A stretch of 64,000 nt of DNA from Mycobacterium aquaticum (GCF_002086485.1 NZ_MVHF01000004.1:62001-126000); one strand, 5' to 3'. Positions 1 to 8,794 are shown, numbered from the stretch's first letter. Numbers and translations: made by a program. The notes: generated by a model from the sequence alone, not told the origin.

Positions 1-2
1 GG

Positions 3-380
3 GTGACGGCGCAGGACATCGCCGACCGTATGTCGTGCTCGCTGCGGTTGGTGCGGTCGATCCGCGCGGAGGACATCACCCAGATGGCCGTCGTGGCGCA
101 GACCGAAACGCGTGCGCTCGGTGACGATCTGCGCACTGAGCGTTGCGATCACGCGTTGACCCGCCGGAATCTGGCTGAGGCTGAGGCGGAGCTGGAGCGA
201 CTGCGGGCCCAGTTCGATCAGGTCGTCGACGCCCACATGACCGGCGAGTTGAAGACCTTCCCGAGGTGCGGGCATCCGATGGTGCCGTACAACACCTACG
301 AGCACGGCGGCCGGAAGTGGTGCCGGACCTGTGGCCGGAAGCGGAAAGCTGAGAGCCGTAGGGCATTAGCTGCCGTCTGA
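3..380 (+). CDS. Phage HTH / zinc-ribbon DNA-binding protein, probably 5'-truncated
   Basis: The readable part is 125 residues. Its first 25 residues form a helix-turn-helix of the kind that normally sits inside such proteins (DIADRMSCSLRLVRSIRAE). This suggests the gene begins before the window and that the GTG at base 3 is not the true start. The middle is a charged helix (about residues 40-75). The C-terminus has a zinc-ribbon-like arrangement, Cys-Gly-His near residue 89 and Cys-x2-Cys about 20 residues later, followed by a basic tail. Small HTH/zinc-finger genes are common just before the packaging and portal genes of actinobacteriophages. The exact role is unknown; DNA binding is inferred from the motifs. 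Confidence 0.6.
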   Translation: MTAQDIADRMSCSLRLVRSIRAEDITQMAVVAQTETRALGDDLRTERCDHALTRRNLAEAEAELERLRAQFDQVVDAHMTGELKTFPRCGHPMVPYNTYEHGGRKWCRTCGRKRKAESRRALAAV

Positions 381-410
381 CCTGCGGTGTCCTCACCGGT
401 TGGGACAGTT

Positions 411-438
411 TCACCCCTGCTACATAGCGTCCCGGCCC
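411..438 (+). promoter_or_regulatory. Leaderless late promoter element P1 (GCAC-like-N10-TAGCGT)
   Basis: TTTCAC at 409-414 is followed by ten bases, then the -10-like hexamer TAGCGT (425-430). Eight bases later comes the ATG at 439. No Shine-Dalgarno precedes that ATG. The geometry matches nine other sites in this prophage. The upstream tetramer is TCAC here rather than GCAC. Confidence 0.6.
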
Positions 439-855
439 ATGAATCTTAGTCTCGGACAATCCATTCTGATTCTCGTCGTCTACGTGCTGGCCGTGATGCG
501 GCTCGTGCGCCTGGTCAACTTCGACACCGTGCTGGACCCGTTGCGGATTCGGATCGCACGCCGGGCCCAGACCGCGAAGTTGGCCGGTGAAGAGGCGGAG
601 GTGAACATGCAGCCCATCGCGGCGGAGCTGCATCTGCGGACGATGGCGCGGTGGAACACTCTGGCGTACTTCCTGGGATGCCCGTGGTGCGTGGGGTTTT
701 GGCTGTCGCTGGCCACGGCAATCTTGCCGGTGTGGCTGATCGGGTGGCCGTGGTGGGCGGCGTTCGGAGTCGCGTTGGCCACCAGCCACCTCGTCGGGCT
801 GGCGGCGCCGTTGACGGCGGACGAGGACATGGAGATCGTCGAGAACGCCGAGTAA
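439..855 (+). CDS. DUF1360-type phage membrane protein
   Basis: A 138-residue protein with an N-terminal membrane segment (about residues 6-24) and two more hydrophobic stretches in the C-terminal half. It carries the Cys-Pro-Trp-Cys-x-Gly-Phe-Trp motif that marks the DUF1360 family found in actinobacteriophages. The function of the family is unknown. I chose the ATG at 439 over an in-frame ATG at 400. It sits eight bases after a TAGCGT hexamer in the conserved promoter element, and the residues upstream do not look like part of the protein. The portal gene follows directly. Confidence 0.75.
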   Translation: MNLSLGQSILILVVYVLAVMRLVRLVNFDTVLDPLRIRIARRAQTAKLAGEEAEVNMQPIAAELHLRTMARWNTLAYFLGCPWCVGFWLSLATAILPVWLIGWPWWAAFGVALATSHLVGLAAPLTADEDMEIVENAE

Positions 856-882
856 ACACCCAGCTTGGCTACCGTCTCGCTC
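856..882 (+). promoter_or_regulatory. Leaderless late promoter element P2 (ACAC-N10-TACCGT)
   Basis: ACAC (856-859), ten bases, TACCGT (870-875), seven bases, then GTG at 883. It lies in the 27-base gap before the portal gene and no ribosome-binding site is present. The element decides the portal start: the alternative TTG at 865 lies inside it. Confidence 0.65.
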
Positions 883-2793
883 GTGGCAGCTCCGGATTTG
901 CGCGTCGTTCGACGCCGTAAGGGCACCGCGCTGGTCGCGTCCGGTGCGCGTCCTGTCGCGCTGACGGCAGCCAGCGCACCGGTGAGCGACCCGAGCAAGG
1001 TGTTCGGCGCCGCGACGATGGGGCGCCGCAACAACTGGCAGGCCGACGCCTGGGAGATGCATCGGCAGGTTGGTGAGCTCGGCTATTACGTGCGGTGGCG
1101 CTCCAAATCGTGCTCGCGGGTGCGGCTCGTCGCGTCGGAGATTGACCCCGACACTGGGTTGCCGACCGGCAGCATCGATCCCGACAACGCGGAAGGTATG
1201 CGGTTCGCGGAGATCGTGCGCGAGATCGCCGGCGGACCGCTGGGCCAGGCGAAGATCATCAAACGCGCCACCGAGTGCCTCACAGTGCCCGGCGAGCACT
1301 GGATCGCGATCCTGATGCGGCCGGCGGCGGGCTGGGCGGATGGTTCACTGCTGCCTGAGCGGTGGTTTGTGGTCACCCGCAAGGAAATCGAAAAGGGTGC
1401 GCGGCGCAACAGCGTCGTAATCAAACTGCCGGACGGGTCCAAGCACGAGTTCGACGCCACAGCCGGGGATGGCATCTTTCGGGTGTGGAATGAGGACGCT
1501 GAGGACGCATCCGAGCCGACGTCGCCAGTGCAGGCTTGCATGGACCCGCTGCGTGAGATCGTCCGTACGACAAAGAAGATCCGCAACGCCGACAATTCGC
1601 GGCTGCTGAACAACGGTCTGCTGTTCGTGCCGTCGGAGGCGAGCCTGCCGGATTCGCAGGCGCCGGTGTCGGCGGACAAACCGTCCGGGTCACCGACGCC
1701 ACCAGCTCGCCGACAGGGTGTGGCGGAGAAGCTGCAGCACATGATCGTTCGTGTTGGTGAGACGGCAGCGAAGGATCCGGACAGCATGGCGGCCTTGGTT
1801 CCCGTCGTGGTCGCGGCGCCGGGTGAGCACCTGTCGAAGATCCATCACCAGGAGATCGGCAAGGACGTCACCGACACGGCGCTTAGGACGCGCACGGAGG
1901 CGATCGCGCGGCTCGCGATGGGCCTGGACATGTCGCCGGAACAGTTGCTCGGGCTCGGCAACTCGAATCACTGGTCTGCGTGGCTGCTGTCGGACAACGA
2001 TGTGCAGCTGCACGTGTCGCCGGTGCTTGAAACGATCTGCCAGGCGATCTATGACAATGTGCTGCGCCACATGCTGGTCGCGGCCGGGATCGATCCGGAC
2101 AAGTATGTCCTGTGGTACGACGCGAGTCGCCTGACCGCCGACCCGGACAAGACCGACGAGGCCCGCGACGCGTTCGACCGCGGCGCTATCACGGCCGAGG
2201 CGTTGGTCCGTCAGTACGGGTTGCCCGATGACTCGCTCTACGACTTCTCGACCCTCGACGGCTGGAAACAGTGGGCGCAGGACAAGGTTTCGCAGGATCC
2301 GACGCTGTTGCCGACGTTGTTGCCCCTGCTCGACGAGAGTGTGCAGGCGATCGACTTCCCTGAGCCGCAGCCTGCGTTGCCGCCGGCCGACAACCAGCAA
2401 TCCGATGACGAGTCGGGCGCTGACGGGCAGCAGGAACCGGCCACCGAGGACAACAGCGGTGACCAGGCGGCGGGCCTGCGTGGCGATGTCGAACTGGCCG
2501 TTGTGGACCTACTCGTCGGCCGGGCACTGGAGTTGGCGGGCAAGCGGCGTGTCCGGACGAACGACCGGGTGCAGCACGCGCGCCTGCGTGACGTCGCGAC
2601 CCGGGACTATCACCGGTTCATGCCGCCGGTCGACGACGGTGAAGTCGGCAGGTTGATCAAGGGATTTGACGATGTGCTCGACGGTGATTTCGCCGCGGCG
2701 CACGGTCTGGACCCTGAGCGCGTTCGGGCGGCGGTGCGGCGTATCGCGCGGCGCGAGCTCACCGCCCAGGTGGTCGACGGGCAGGTGGTCTGA
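883..2793 (+). CDS. Phage portal protein
   Basis: This 636-residue protein has the features of a siphovirus portal, the dodecameric ring at the capsid vertex through which DNA is packaged and ejected. The body contains the W-x-A-D-A-W-E-M-H and LGYYVRWRSKSCSRV stretches typical of actinophage portals. The C-terminus carries an acidic, glutamine-rich linker (about residues 500-545) and a basic helical end. Its place before the MuF/protease and capsid genes fits. The GTG at 883 is preferred because it follows the TACCGT element by seven bases; a TTG at 865 is the in-frame alternative. The stop overlaps the next start (TGATG). Terminase is expected further left, outside the window. Confidence 0.88.
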   Translation: MAAPDLRVVRRRKGTALVASGARPVALTAASAPVSDPSKVFGAATMGRRNNWQADAWEMHRQVGELGYYVRWRSKSCSRVRLVASEIDPDTGLPTGSIDPDNAEGMRFAEIVREIAGGPLGQAKIIKRATECLTVPGEHWIAILMRPAAGWADGSLLPERWFVVTRKEIEKGARRNSVVIKLPDGSKHEFDATAGDGIFRVWNEDAEDASEPTSPVQACMDPLREIVRTTKKIRNADNSRLLNNGLLFVPSEASLPDSQAPVSADKPSGSPTPPARRQGVAEKLQHMIVRVGETAAKDPDSMAALVPVVVAAPGEHLSKIHHQEIGKDVTDTALRTRTEAIARLAMGLDMSPEQLLGLGNSNHWSAWLLSDNDVQLHVSPVLETICQAIYDNVLRHMLVAAGIDPDKYVLWYDASRLTADPDKTDEARDAFDRGAITAEALVRQYGLPDDSLYDFSTLDGWKQWAQDKVSQDPTLLPTLLPLLDESVQAIDFPEPQPALPPADNQQSDDESGADGQQEPATEDNSGDQAAGLRGDVELAVVDLLVGRALELAGKRRVRTNDRVQHARLRDVATRDYHRFMPPVDDGEVGRLIKGFDDVLDGDFAAAHGLDPERVRAAVRRIARRELTAQVVDGQVV

Positions 2794-2957
2794 TGGCCGA
2801 GATCGACAAGACACATCCCGGCAGCGTCCGCGCCTACGTGGGGAACGCCAACGCCGCCTACTACACCGAGAGTCGCCGCGTCCTAGTCGTCGCCGACAGT
2901 GGCAGCTTCGCCGACGCGCTGGCCGCGTTGAAGGCACTTCGGGACGAGGTGTGCTGA
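2793..2957 (+). CDS. Small phage protein between portal and MuF genes
   Basis: A 54-residue reading frame that overlaps the portal stop and the MuF start by one base each (TGATG at both ends), so it is translationally coupled on both sides. It is short, mildly charged and has no recognisable motif; the second half (about residues 34-52) is a likely alpha helix. Tight packing and absence of any other frame in the 160 bases support a real gene. The function is unknown; a head-assembly accessory role would fit the position. Confidence 0.6.
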   Translation: MAEIDKTHPGSVRAYVGNANAAYYTESRRVLVVADSGSFADALAALKALRDEVC

Positions 2958-5440
2958 TGTTCTTCCCTGGGCGTGATGAAGCGTTGTCGCACACCATCAA
3001 GGCGGAGACGGCGATCAGTGACCTGTACGCGGAGGCGATCCGCCGGTGGGCACCGGATGTGCAGGCCGCGGTGCTGCCGTCGCTGACGGCCGCGGCCGCG
3101 GGAGAGCAGCTGCCGCCGGACCCCGATGCTGTCGCGCAGCAGCAGCCGTCGTGGGAGACGGCCGCCACGGCGGTGATCGTCGCCGGTCTTGCGGTCCTGT
3201 GGGCGGTCGCGGTCTACGAAACCCTGTCGGGCCTCGCTGGCGTCGTTCCCTCGATTGGCGGCGACGGCGGCGACGAGCGTCCACCCGTGCCCGACATCGA
3301 CGACGCGGTGATCGACATTATTTCGGCATCGGTGCGGCAGTCCCGCGCGGAGGTGAACGACGCTGTCGCATACGTGCAGGCCACACCGTCGCTGGCCGCC
3401 GCACGCGACGATCTCCTGTCCTCAAAACGTGAGGACATTTTCACCAGCACCCCGAAAGCGGTGCGCGCCAAGGTCACCGCGGCGATCTCCGACCCGGTGC
3501 TGACGGTGTCGGTGATCCCCGAGGATCGGTCCGCGGTGCTGCAGGCGGAGGCGGCCAAGGTGCTGCAGCCGTCGTCGGCTGTGATGCGGGAGATCGCCCG
3601 CGGCGGCGGGTACCAGGCGGCTGGCGTGATGAACCACGCTGTCGTCGCCGCGGCGGTGGCCTCGGCGCGCGAGTCCGGCGAGGAACTGGAAAAGACGTGG
3701 ATCTGCACGATCGACGGGAAGACGCGGCCGACGCACTGGGCTGCTGACGGGCAACGGGTGCCGCTCGCGGGGCGCTTCACCGTTGGCGCTGACCAACTGT
3801 TCGTGCCCGGTGACCCGGCGGGCTCGCCGGCCGAGGTGAAGAACTGCCGTTGCCGTGTCGGCATTCTCGCCGCCGACGAGGAGATTCCCGACGAGGTGGA
3901 CCGGCACACCGAACGTCTCAACGGTCGCGACAGCGTGCAGGTCAACCGTCAAGGCAGCCAGGCCGACGAGATCCGGCGGCGGGCCGACAGCGGGAACGTC
4001 CGGGCCCGAGACGATCCGAACGGCATTGGGCAAGTGGCATCCGGCGGCTGGGCCGCACCAAGTGAACAGGAGTACGACATGACGACCCCAGTGATTGGCG
4101 GACCCACCAAGGCCGAACTGTCGGCCTTCGCCGCCGACGGTGGCGACACCACCGACGCGGAGACCTATCTGACGTTCACCGACGCACTGTTCGCGGTGAC
4201 CGGCACACCCACCGACGACCGCCGCATGCTCGCCGCGGACATCGAGCTCTCGATGCGCGACACCCCGATGCCGCTGCAGTGGTGCGAGAAGATGGAAGGC
4301 GGCCACTACGGATCCGTCACCGTCGGTGTCATCGAGGCGATCGACTTCAAGAACGGCCAGGTGCTCGCGTCGGGCTACATGCTGAACAACGAGAACGCGC
4401 TCAAGGCGATGGATCTCGTCGCGCACGGTGTGTGCAACCCGTCGGTCGACCTGGCCAACGCCACCGCGACGTGGACCTACGAAGACGGCACGATCGTCAC
4501 GGACGAGAATTACGACCCAGAACTGCCGATCTATGAGACGGTCACCGAGGCCACGCTGACGGCGGCGACCATCGTGGCGATCCCCGCGTTCGGGCAGACG
4601 CGCATCGCGCTGAACGCCGACCGGGAATCCCGGGACACGGCACTGGTGGCATCAGCCGCCGCGAAATTCCAGCCCCGCGTGTACGACCCGGCGTTGTTCT
4701 CCGATCCGAAGCTGACTGGGCCGACGCAGCTGACGATGGACCCCCAGACAGGTCGGATCTACGGGCACATCGCGGATTTCAAGGAAAAGCACCGCTCTGT
4801 CGGGCTGGGCCACATCTCGCCGCCGCACTCTCAGACCGGGTACGCGCACTTTCACACCAGCCCGCCGGTGCACCTGTCCGACGGCAGTCACCTGCCGGTC
4901 GGCCGGCTGACGGTGGGCATCGGCCACGCTCCCACGAGCGGGGTGAGCAACGCTGAGGCGCAGGCACACTACGACAACGCTGAGGCGTGCTTCGCGCTGG
5001 TCCGTGCGGGTGAGGATGCGCACGGCATCTGGGTGTCGGGTGTCGCGGCGCCGTGGGCCACGCCGGAGAAGATCGAAATGGGTTTGGCGGCACCGCTGTC
5101 CGGTGATTGGCGTCCGTACGGTGGTGCGCTCGAACTAGTCGCCGCGCTCGCGGTGAACACTCCAGGGTTCCTATGCCGCGCCACGACCGACTCGCGGGGT
5201 AACCCGCTGTCGTTGGTCGCGTCGATGTCGCCGCGGTCAGGCGCGCCGGCGCGGCCGGTGCTGTCGCGGGAGGACATCAAGGCGGCCGTGGCGGAGGCGC
5301 TGGCCGACTCCCAGCAGGCTGCGGAACTGGCGCAGCGCCGTGACGCCGTGTTGGCGCGGGCTTTCGCCGCAGTTGGTGATCCGCCTGCTGAGCTGACGCC
5401 AACGGAGCGAATCGGTCAGATGCTCGCGGGGCGTGCCTGA
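2957..5440 (+). CDS. MuF-type minor head protein fused to capsid maturation protease
   Basis: An 827-residue fusion. Residues about 1-310 form a MuF-type minor head region, helical with one hydrophobic stretch near residues 70-90. It ends in a Cys-containing MuF core (KTWICTIDGKTRPTHW, then VKNCRCRVGIL). Residues about 375-830 are an actinophage capsid-maturation-protease-type region ending in a helical tail that may act as scaffold. The two halves meet at VASGGWAAPSEQEYD (residues 360-374). This matches the capsid-protein motif VAAGGWCAPSEQLYD at 12 of 15 positions. An in-frame ATG at 4079 directly after this linker has an AGGAG eight bases upstream, so a separate protease product is possible. 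MuF proteins act inside or near the portal; the protease cleaves the procapsid. The start at 2957 overlaps the preceding stop. Confidence 0.82.
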   Translation: MFFPGRDEALSHTIKAETAISDLYAEAIRRWAPDVQAAVLPSLTAAAAGEQLPPDPDAVAQQQPSWETAATAVIVAGLAVLWAVAVYETLSGLAGVVPSIGGDGGDERPPVPDIDDAVIDIISASVRQSRAEVNDAVAYVQATPSLAAARDDLLSSKREDIFTSTPKAVRAKVTAAISDPVLTVSVIPEDRSAVLQAEAAKVLQPSSAVMREIARGGGYQAAGVMNHAVVAAAVASARESGEELEKTWICTIDGKTRPTHWAADGQRVPLAGRFTVGADQLFVPGDPAGSPAEVKNCRCRVGILAADEEIPDEVDRHTERLNGRDSVQVNRQGSQADEIRRRADSGNVRARDDPNGIGQVASGGWAAPSEQEYDMTTPVIGGPTKAELSAFAADGGDTTDAETYLTFTDALFAVTGTPTDDRRMLAADIELSMRDTPMPLQWCEKMEGGHYGSVTVGVIEAIDFKNGQVLASGYMLNNENALKAMDLVAHGVCNPSVDLANATATWTYEDGTIVTDENYDPELPIYETVTEATLTAATIVAIPAFGQTRIALNADRESRDTALVASAAAKFQPRVYDPALFSDPKLTGPTQLTMDPQTGRIYGHIADFKEKHRSVGLGHISPPHSQTGYAHFHTSPPVHLSDGSHLPVGRLTVGIGHAPTSGVSNAEAQAHYDNAEACFALVRAGEDAHGIWVSGVAAPWATPEKIEMGLAAPLSGDWRPYGGALELVAALAVNTPGFLCRATTDSRGNPLSLVASMSPRSGAPARPVLSREDIKAAVAEALADSQQAAELAQRRDAVLARAFAAVGDPPAELTPTERIGQMLAGRA
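4079..5440 (+). other. Possible internal translation start giving a stand-alone protease (453 aa)
   Basis: Within the MuF/protease gene, the ATG at residue 375 is preceded by AGGAG at ideal spacing (CAGGAGTACGACATG). It lies exactly at the boundary between the MuF and protease regions. Separate MuF and protease genes are usual in related phages, so this may keep a protease-only product after a gene fusion. This is a prediction from the ribosome-binding site only. Confidence 0.4.
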
Positions 5441-5625
5441 TGGGGTGCAGCTGCAGAGGCGGTCGGCGTGCCGGCGCCAAGACGTCGACGGGCTCGACGG
5501 TGCAGGGCTACGAGTACACCGCGCCGGACAAGACGGTGAAGACGTTCCTGATCTATCTGGAAGCGAAGAAAGAGCAGCTCCACAACGGTGGCGGCACGAT
5601 CAAAACGATCACCAGCAGCGTATAG
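5440..5625 (+). CDS. Small Cys/Gly-rich head-region protein
   Basis: A 61-residue protein whose start overlaps the stop of the protease gene (TGATG). It begins with a cysteine/glycine/arginine-rich segment. The rest has one predicted strand and one helix with a repeated theonine/lysine character, ending in GGGTIKTITSSV. Small proteins of this layout, Cys-Gly-rich start and a short alpha/beta body, occur beside capsid genes in actinophages. The function is unknown. It is the last gene before a strong terminator hairpin, so it closes the portal/protease transcription unit. Confidence 0.6.
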   Translation: MGCSCRGGRRAGAKTSTGSTVQGYEYTAPDKTVKTFLIYLEAKKEQLHNGGGTIKTITSSV

Positions 5626-5635
5626 GTATCCGACC

Positions 5636-5668
5636 AGACGGCCCCCGGTTTCACCCCGGGGGCCGTCT
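5636..5668 (+). terminator. Strong hairpin terminator after the portal/protease unit
   Basis: A perfect 13-bp stem (5636-5648 with 5656-5668, loop TTTCACC). There is no U-tract, which is common for mycobacterial intrinsic terminators. It separates the protease unit from the capsid promoter. Confidence 0.8.
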
Positions 5669-5684
5669 CGTGTTCTGGGTTGCT

Positions 5685-5704
5685 GCACGGTGCCCTCTTA
5701 CTGT
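5685..5704 (+). promoter_or_regulatory. Capsid promoter element P3 (GCAC-N10-TACTGT)
   Basis: GCAC (5685-5688), ten bases, TACTGT (5699-5704). The predicted start is near 5711, giving a leader of about 85 bases before the capsid GTG at 5797, which has its own Shine-Dalgarno (CAGGAGCC). The segment CTCTTACTGTCCGGCGC (5695-5711) recurs with one mismatch before the major tail protein gene. Confidence 0.65.
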
Positions 5705-5796
5705 CCGGCGCCAGAGAGTTCCTGCCATGCGCTATGTGCCGGGGAGCGATCGGAAACAGGCAGTACCCCTTTTGATCCGAGACAGGAGCCATTGCA

Positions 5797-7842
5797 GTGA
5801 AGTTCACGACGCTGCCCGATCAGCTGCCCGCCACCGTCACCGAATTGGAAGAACTGGCCGCGGCTGTCGCCGCCGAGATCAACGTCTTCCAGGCCCGCTA
5901 TGCGGCCGGTGACGAGTTCACCGAGGACGAAGTGGCCCGGTTCGAATACGTCACCGAGGCGCACGAGAAGGTCACCGCGGAGTGCGACACCCTCGCCGCC
6001 GCCGAGCAGACCCAGGCCGACAAGGTGAAGGGCCTGATCGAGCGTTCGACCAGTGCTACCAAGAAAGCCACCGACCCCGCACCGGCCGCCGACGCCGATG
6101 CGGAATCCGGCACCGAGGCAGAAGCGCCAGCCGCCGACGCCGACACTGCCGCTGCTCAGGTGGTCGCGGAGGCTGAGGCCGCGACAGCGAAAGCCGCCGA
6201 GTCCAGTGCTGCTGTCACCGCCGGCGCCGGGGTGAGTTTCGGTGGCGCCGTCCGCAATAACGACATCCCAGCTGACGCCCCTGCCACCGAGTTGCCGAAG
6301 CGCTGGCGGATGCTGCCGTCTGCGCCGAAGTACGCCGAATTCGGTGGCTCGTCTGGCATGGTCAGCACCCGGGAGATCGCCGAGGCGATCGAGTCGGTGC
6401 AGCCCGGTCAGCGGACCGGCAAGCAGCAAACCGGTTCGAAGGTGTTCAACGGCCAGACGTTCGCCACGCAGGCGCTCGCCAAAATGGACCGCCCGCAAGG
6501 CAAGGTCATCGAGACCGGCGAGGACTTCTACGCCGAACTGGAACGCATCGCCGCCGAGATCCCCGGTCGCGGCAAGGTTTCCGCGCAGGCGCTCGTCGCC
6601 GCCGGTGGCTGGTGCGCACCATCGGAGCAGCTGTACGACTTCTGCCCCACGCCTGCCGCTGGCAATCTGCTGTCACTGCCGGAGATCGCGATCAAGCGTG
6701 GCGGTATCCGGTTCCCCGCTGAGCCGGACTTCACCGCGCTGCAGACCGGGTTCCACTTCACTGAACCGCAACTGGAAGCCACCGACGGCAACGGCAAGCC
6801 GACGGCGATCAAGAACTTCGTCGAGATCCCTTGCCCGGACGAAATGATCGAGTATCGCCTCGAAGCGATCGGCTGGGCGGTCAAGGCTGGCATCCTGCAG
6901 CGGCAGGCGTGGCCGGAGCTGATCCAGAAGTTCCTCGACGAGTTCCTGGTGAAGCACCAGTACCGGGTGTCGGCGAAGACCATCTTGAAGATGCTGGGCG
7001 AGTCGAGCGCGGCCAAGGTCGTCCCGACGGATGCGGTGCTCGGTGCCACCACTGGCATCCTGAACGGTTTGCACGTGCGGGCTCGGAACCTGCAGATCAA
7101 GACCCGTAAGGACACCATGGAAGGTGTTGCGCCGGTGTGGTTCCGCGACGTGCTGCGCGCCGATCTGGCGATGCGGGACGGCAGGGACATGCTCGATGTG
7201 TCCGACGCGCAGATCGACGCTTGGCTGGCTGTCCGAGGGATTTACCTGCAGTACGAAGGCCGTTGGCAGTCCCTCGGCGTCGGTCAGCCCGGACACTACG
7301 ACACTTCGTGGTGGCCCGGCAGCGTCGACGTGATGCTGTACCCGGCGGGCACGTTCTTCCGGTCGCTGGACAACGTCATCACCCTGGGCGTCCAGTACCC
7401 AATCGAGCAGGTCCAAGAGAACCGCTACACCGAAGGGTTCCTCGAGGACTCGTTCCTCGTCGGAAAGCGTTGCGACCCGTCGCATCTGATCCGTATCCCG
7501 CTGTGCACCAATGGTGCGGTCGGTGCTCGCGAGACCATCGTGTGCCAGTCGGCCACGATCACCAAGACGGTGACCGTCGGCGGTGCCCCGACCGGTGGCG
7601 GCTACACGCTGAAGTTCGGCCCGCTGGGTGTCCCGTCGGCGTCGATCGCGAACAACGCGGCCGGAACCGCGATGGACTCTGCCCTCACCGGCATCGACGA
7701 CGGTGTGACCGCGGCAGGCGACATCACCGTGGTGGGCAACGGCCCGGTCTACACGGTCACCTACCCGGCCAAGCTGGGCGACCTGCAGTTGGCCGCCAAC
7801 AACCTGACCGGCGGCACCAACCCGAGCGTGACCGTCTCCTAG
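5797..7842 (+). CDS. Major capsid protein with N-terminal scaffold-like region and C-terminal decoration domain
   Basis: At 681 residues it is much longer than a usual HK97-fold capsid protein. Residues 1-80 are helical. Residues about 85-150 are Ala/Pro/Glu-rich and low in complexity. Together they look like a delta/scaffold region removed on maturation. The HK97-type core starts around VAAGGWCAPSEQLYD (267-281) and runs to about residue 575. It includes an N-arm followed by GNLLSLPEIAIKRGGIRF and a P-domain helix region (WPELIQKFLDEFLVKHQYR). Residues about 584-681 are an extra beta-rich domain ending NLTGGTNPSVTV, shared with the major tail protein. The GTG start has a Shine-Dalgarno, AGGAGCC. 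The capsid gene has its own promoter and sits between two terminator hairpins, which fits high late expression. Confidence 0.9.
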   Translation: MKFTTLPDQLPATVTELEELAAAVAAEINVFQARYAAGDEFTEDEVARFEYVTEAHEKVTAECDTLAAAEQTQADKVKGLIERSTSATKKATDPAPAADADAESGTEAEAPAADADTAAAQVVAEAEAATAKAAESSAAVTAGAGVSFGGAVRNNDIPADAPATELPKRWRMLPSAPKYAEFGGSSGMVSTREIAEAIESVQPGQRTGKQQTGSKVFNGQTFATQALAKMDRPQGKVIETGEDFYAELERIAAEIPGRGKVSAQALVAAGGWCAPSEQLYDFCPTPAAGNLLSLPEIAIKRGGIRFPAEPDFTALQTGFHFTEPQLEATDGNGKPTAIKNFVEIPCPDEMIEYRLEAIGWAVKAGILQRQAWPELIQKFLDEFLVKHQYRVSAKTILKMLGESSAAKVVPTDAVLGATTGILNGLHVRARNLQIKTRKDTMEGVAPVWFRDVLRADLAMRDGRDMLDVSDAQIDAWLAVRGIYLQYEGRWQSLGVGQPGHYDTSWWPGSVDVMLYPAGTFFRSLDNVITLGVQYPIEQVQENRYTEGFLEDSFLVGKRCDPSHLIRIPLCTNGAVGARETIVCQSATITKTVTVGGAPTGGGYTLKFGPLGVPSASIANNAAGTAMDSALTGIDDGVTAAGDITVVGNGPVYTVTYPAKLGDLQLAANNLTGGTNPSVTVS

Positions 7843-7870
7843 TCGAGACCCGGGCGCATCGCAATGGACG

Positions 7871-7918
7871 AGGCGGGCGGCGTGAACAGCATCCGAGGCT
7901 TTCTCACGCCGCCCGCCT
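7871..7918 (+). terminator. Terminator hairpin after the capsid gene
   Basis: A 15-bp perfect stem (7871-7885 with 7904-7918) around an 18-base loop, GC-rich and 28 bases after the capsid stop codon. It may terminate or attenuate capsid transcription or protect the 3' end of the mRNA. Confidence 0.75.
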
Positions 7919-7943
7919 TCCCCGGTAGAGAGGACCGCACGCC

Positions 7944-8792
7944 ATGACCACTGCATTTTCTCCGGTGGTGTTCGACGCTCCGCTGGTCAACCCGGCGCCG
8001 AACGGTTTGTTCGGCGCGACCCAGTGGACGGACGAGGATGGGCCGCTGCGCTGGTTGGCGTCCGGTGTCGACATCCGGGTGTTCAACTACGGTGGCGGAG
8101 CGCAGTTCGGTGTGTGGGAACACCCGTGGTGTGTGTCGGAGGACGATCTCGATCCCGAGACGGACGCCAAACGCGGTGTCCGGCCGGAGTTTCCGGACAC
8201 GTTCACTGCGTTCACCTCGTGGGCGTCGGACGAGTGCGATGTGACGCAGCGGAGCCGCGACGAGGTCCGTGTACGAGCACAGCAGGTGCACCGGCTGCAG
8301 GAACCCAACGCGGTTGAAGCCAAACTGGCCACTCGAATGCTGGCCGACGCCGGCACGGCGGGCACCGCCGCGGGCGTGGTGGCCGCCGTGGCATTCCTGG
8401 AGGGGCTGTTGGCGAAGACCAACACGGTCGGCCAGATTCACGCATCAGCGGAGTGGGCGGCGTTCGCGGCGTACGCGAATCTGGTGCGCTACAACGGCAG
8501 CAAGCTGGTGACGCCCCTTGGACACCAGTGGGTGTTTGGTGGCGGCTACGTCGATGGTCTGGGTTCGACTCTGGTGGCGACGTCGCCGACGTTTGGTTGG
8601 CGAGGCCCGGTGGTGCTGCGCGACGCCCCCACAGCGGGGTTCAACGAGTTTGTGGCGGTCGCTGAACGGAGCCTTGTCGTTGGCTACGAGGAGCTGGTGG
8701 CTGCTGTCAAGGTGACGGCGCCGGTCGCTGGCGACGGCTTCCCTGGACTGCTGAATTTCCCTGGTAGTGCGAATTTCCCGAGCGGAGGATAG
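7944..8792 (+). CDS. Virion-associated protein following the capsid gene
   Basis: A 282-residue soluble protein with a Shine-Dalgarno (AGAGGA) before its ATG. It starts with aromatic/proline-rich strands and a cysteine pair (WEHPWC, later DECDV). An alanine-rich helical middle follows (about residues 115-165), then an ordered alpha/beta C-terminal half ending in a Gly/Phe/Pro-rich tail (GLLNFPGSANFPSGG). I do not recognise a family with certainty. Its position directly after the capsid gene and its size suggest a minor head protein or a second capsid component. Confidence 0.6.
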   Translation: MTTAFSPVVFDAPLVNPAPNGLFGATQWTDEDGPLRWLASGVDIRVFNYGGGAQFGVWEHPWCVSEDDLDPETDAKRGVRPEFPDTFTAFTSWASDECDVTQRSRDEVRVRAQQVHRLQEPNAVEAKLATRMLADAGTAGTAAGVVAAVAFLEGLLAKTNTVGQIHASAEWAAFAAYANLVRYNGSKLVTPLGHQWVFGGGYVDGLGSTLVATSPTFGWRGPVVLRDAPTAGFNEFVAVAERSLVVGYEELVAAVKVTAPVAGDGFPGLLNFPGSANFPSGG

Positions 8793-8794
8793 TC

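Noticed and set aside
865..867. TTG as portal start codon
   Set aside because: It lies inside the ACAC-N10-TACCGT element; GTG at 883 has the same spacing to the hexamer as other late genes.
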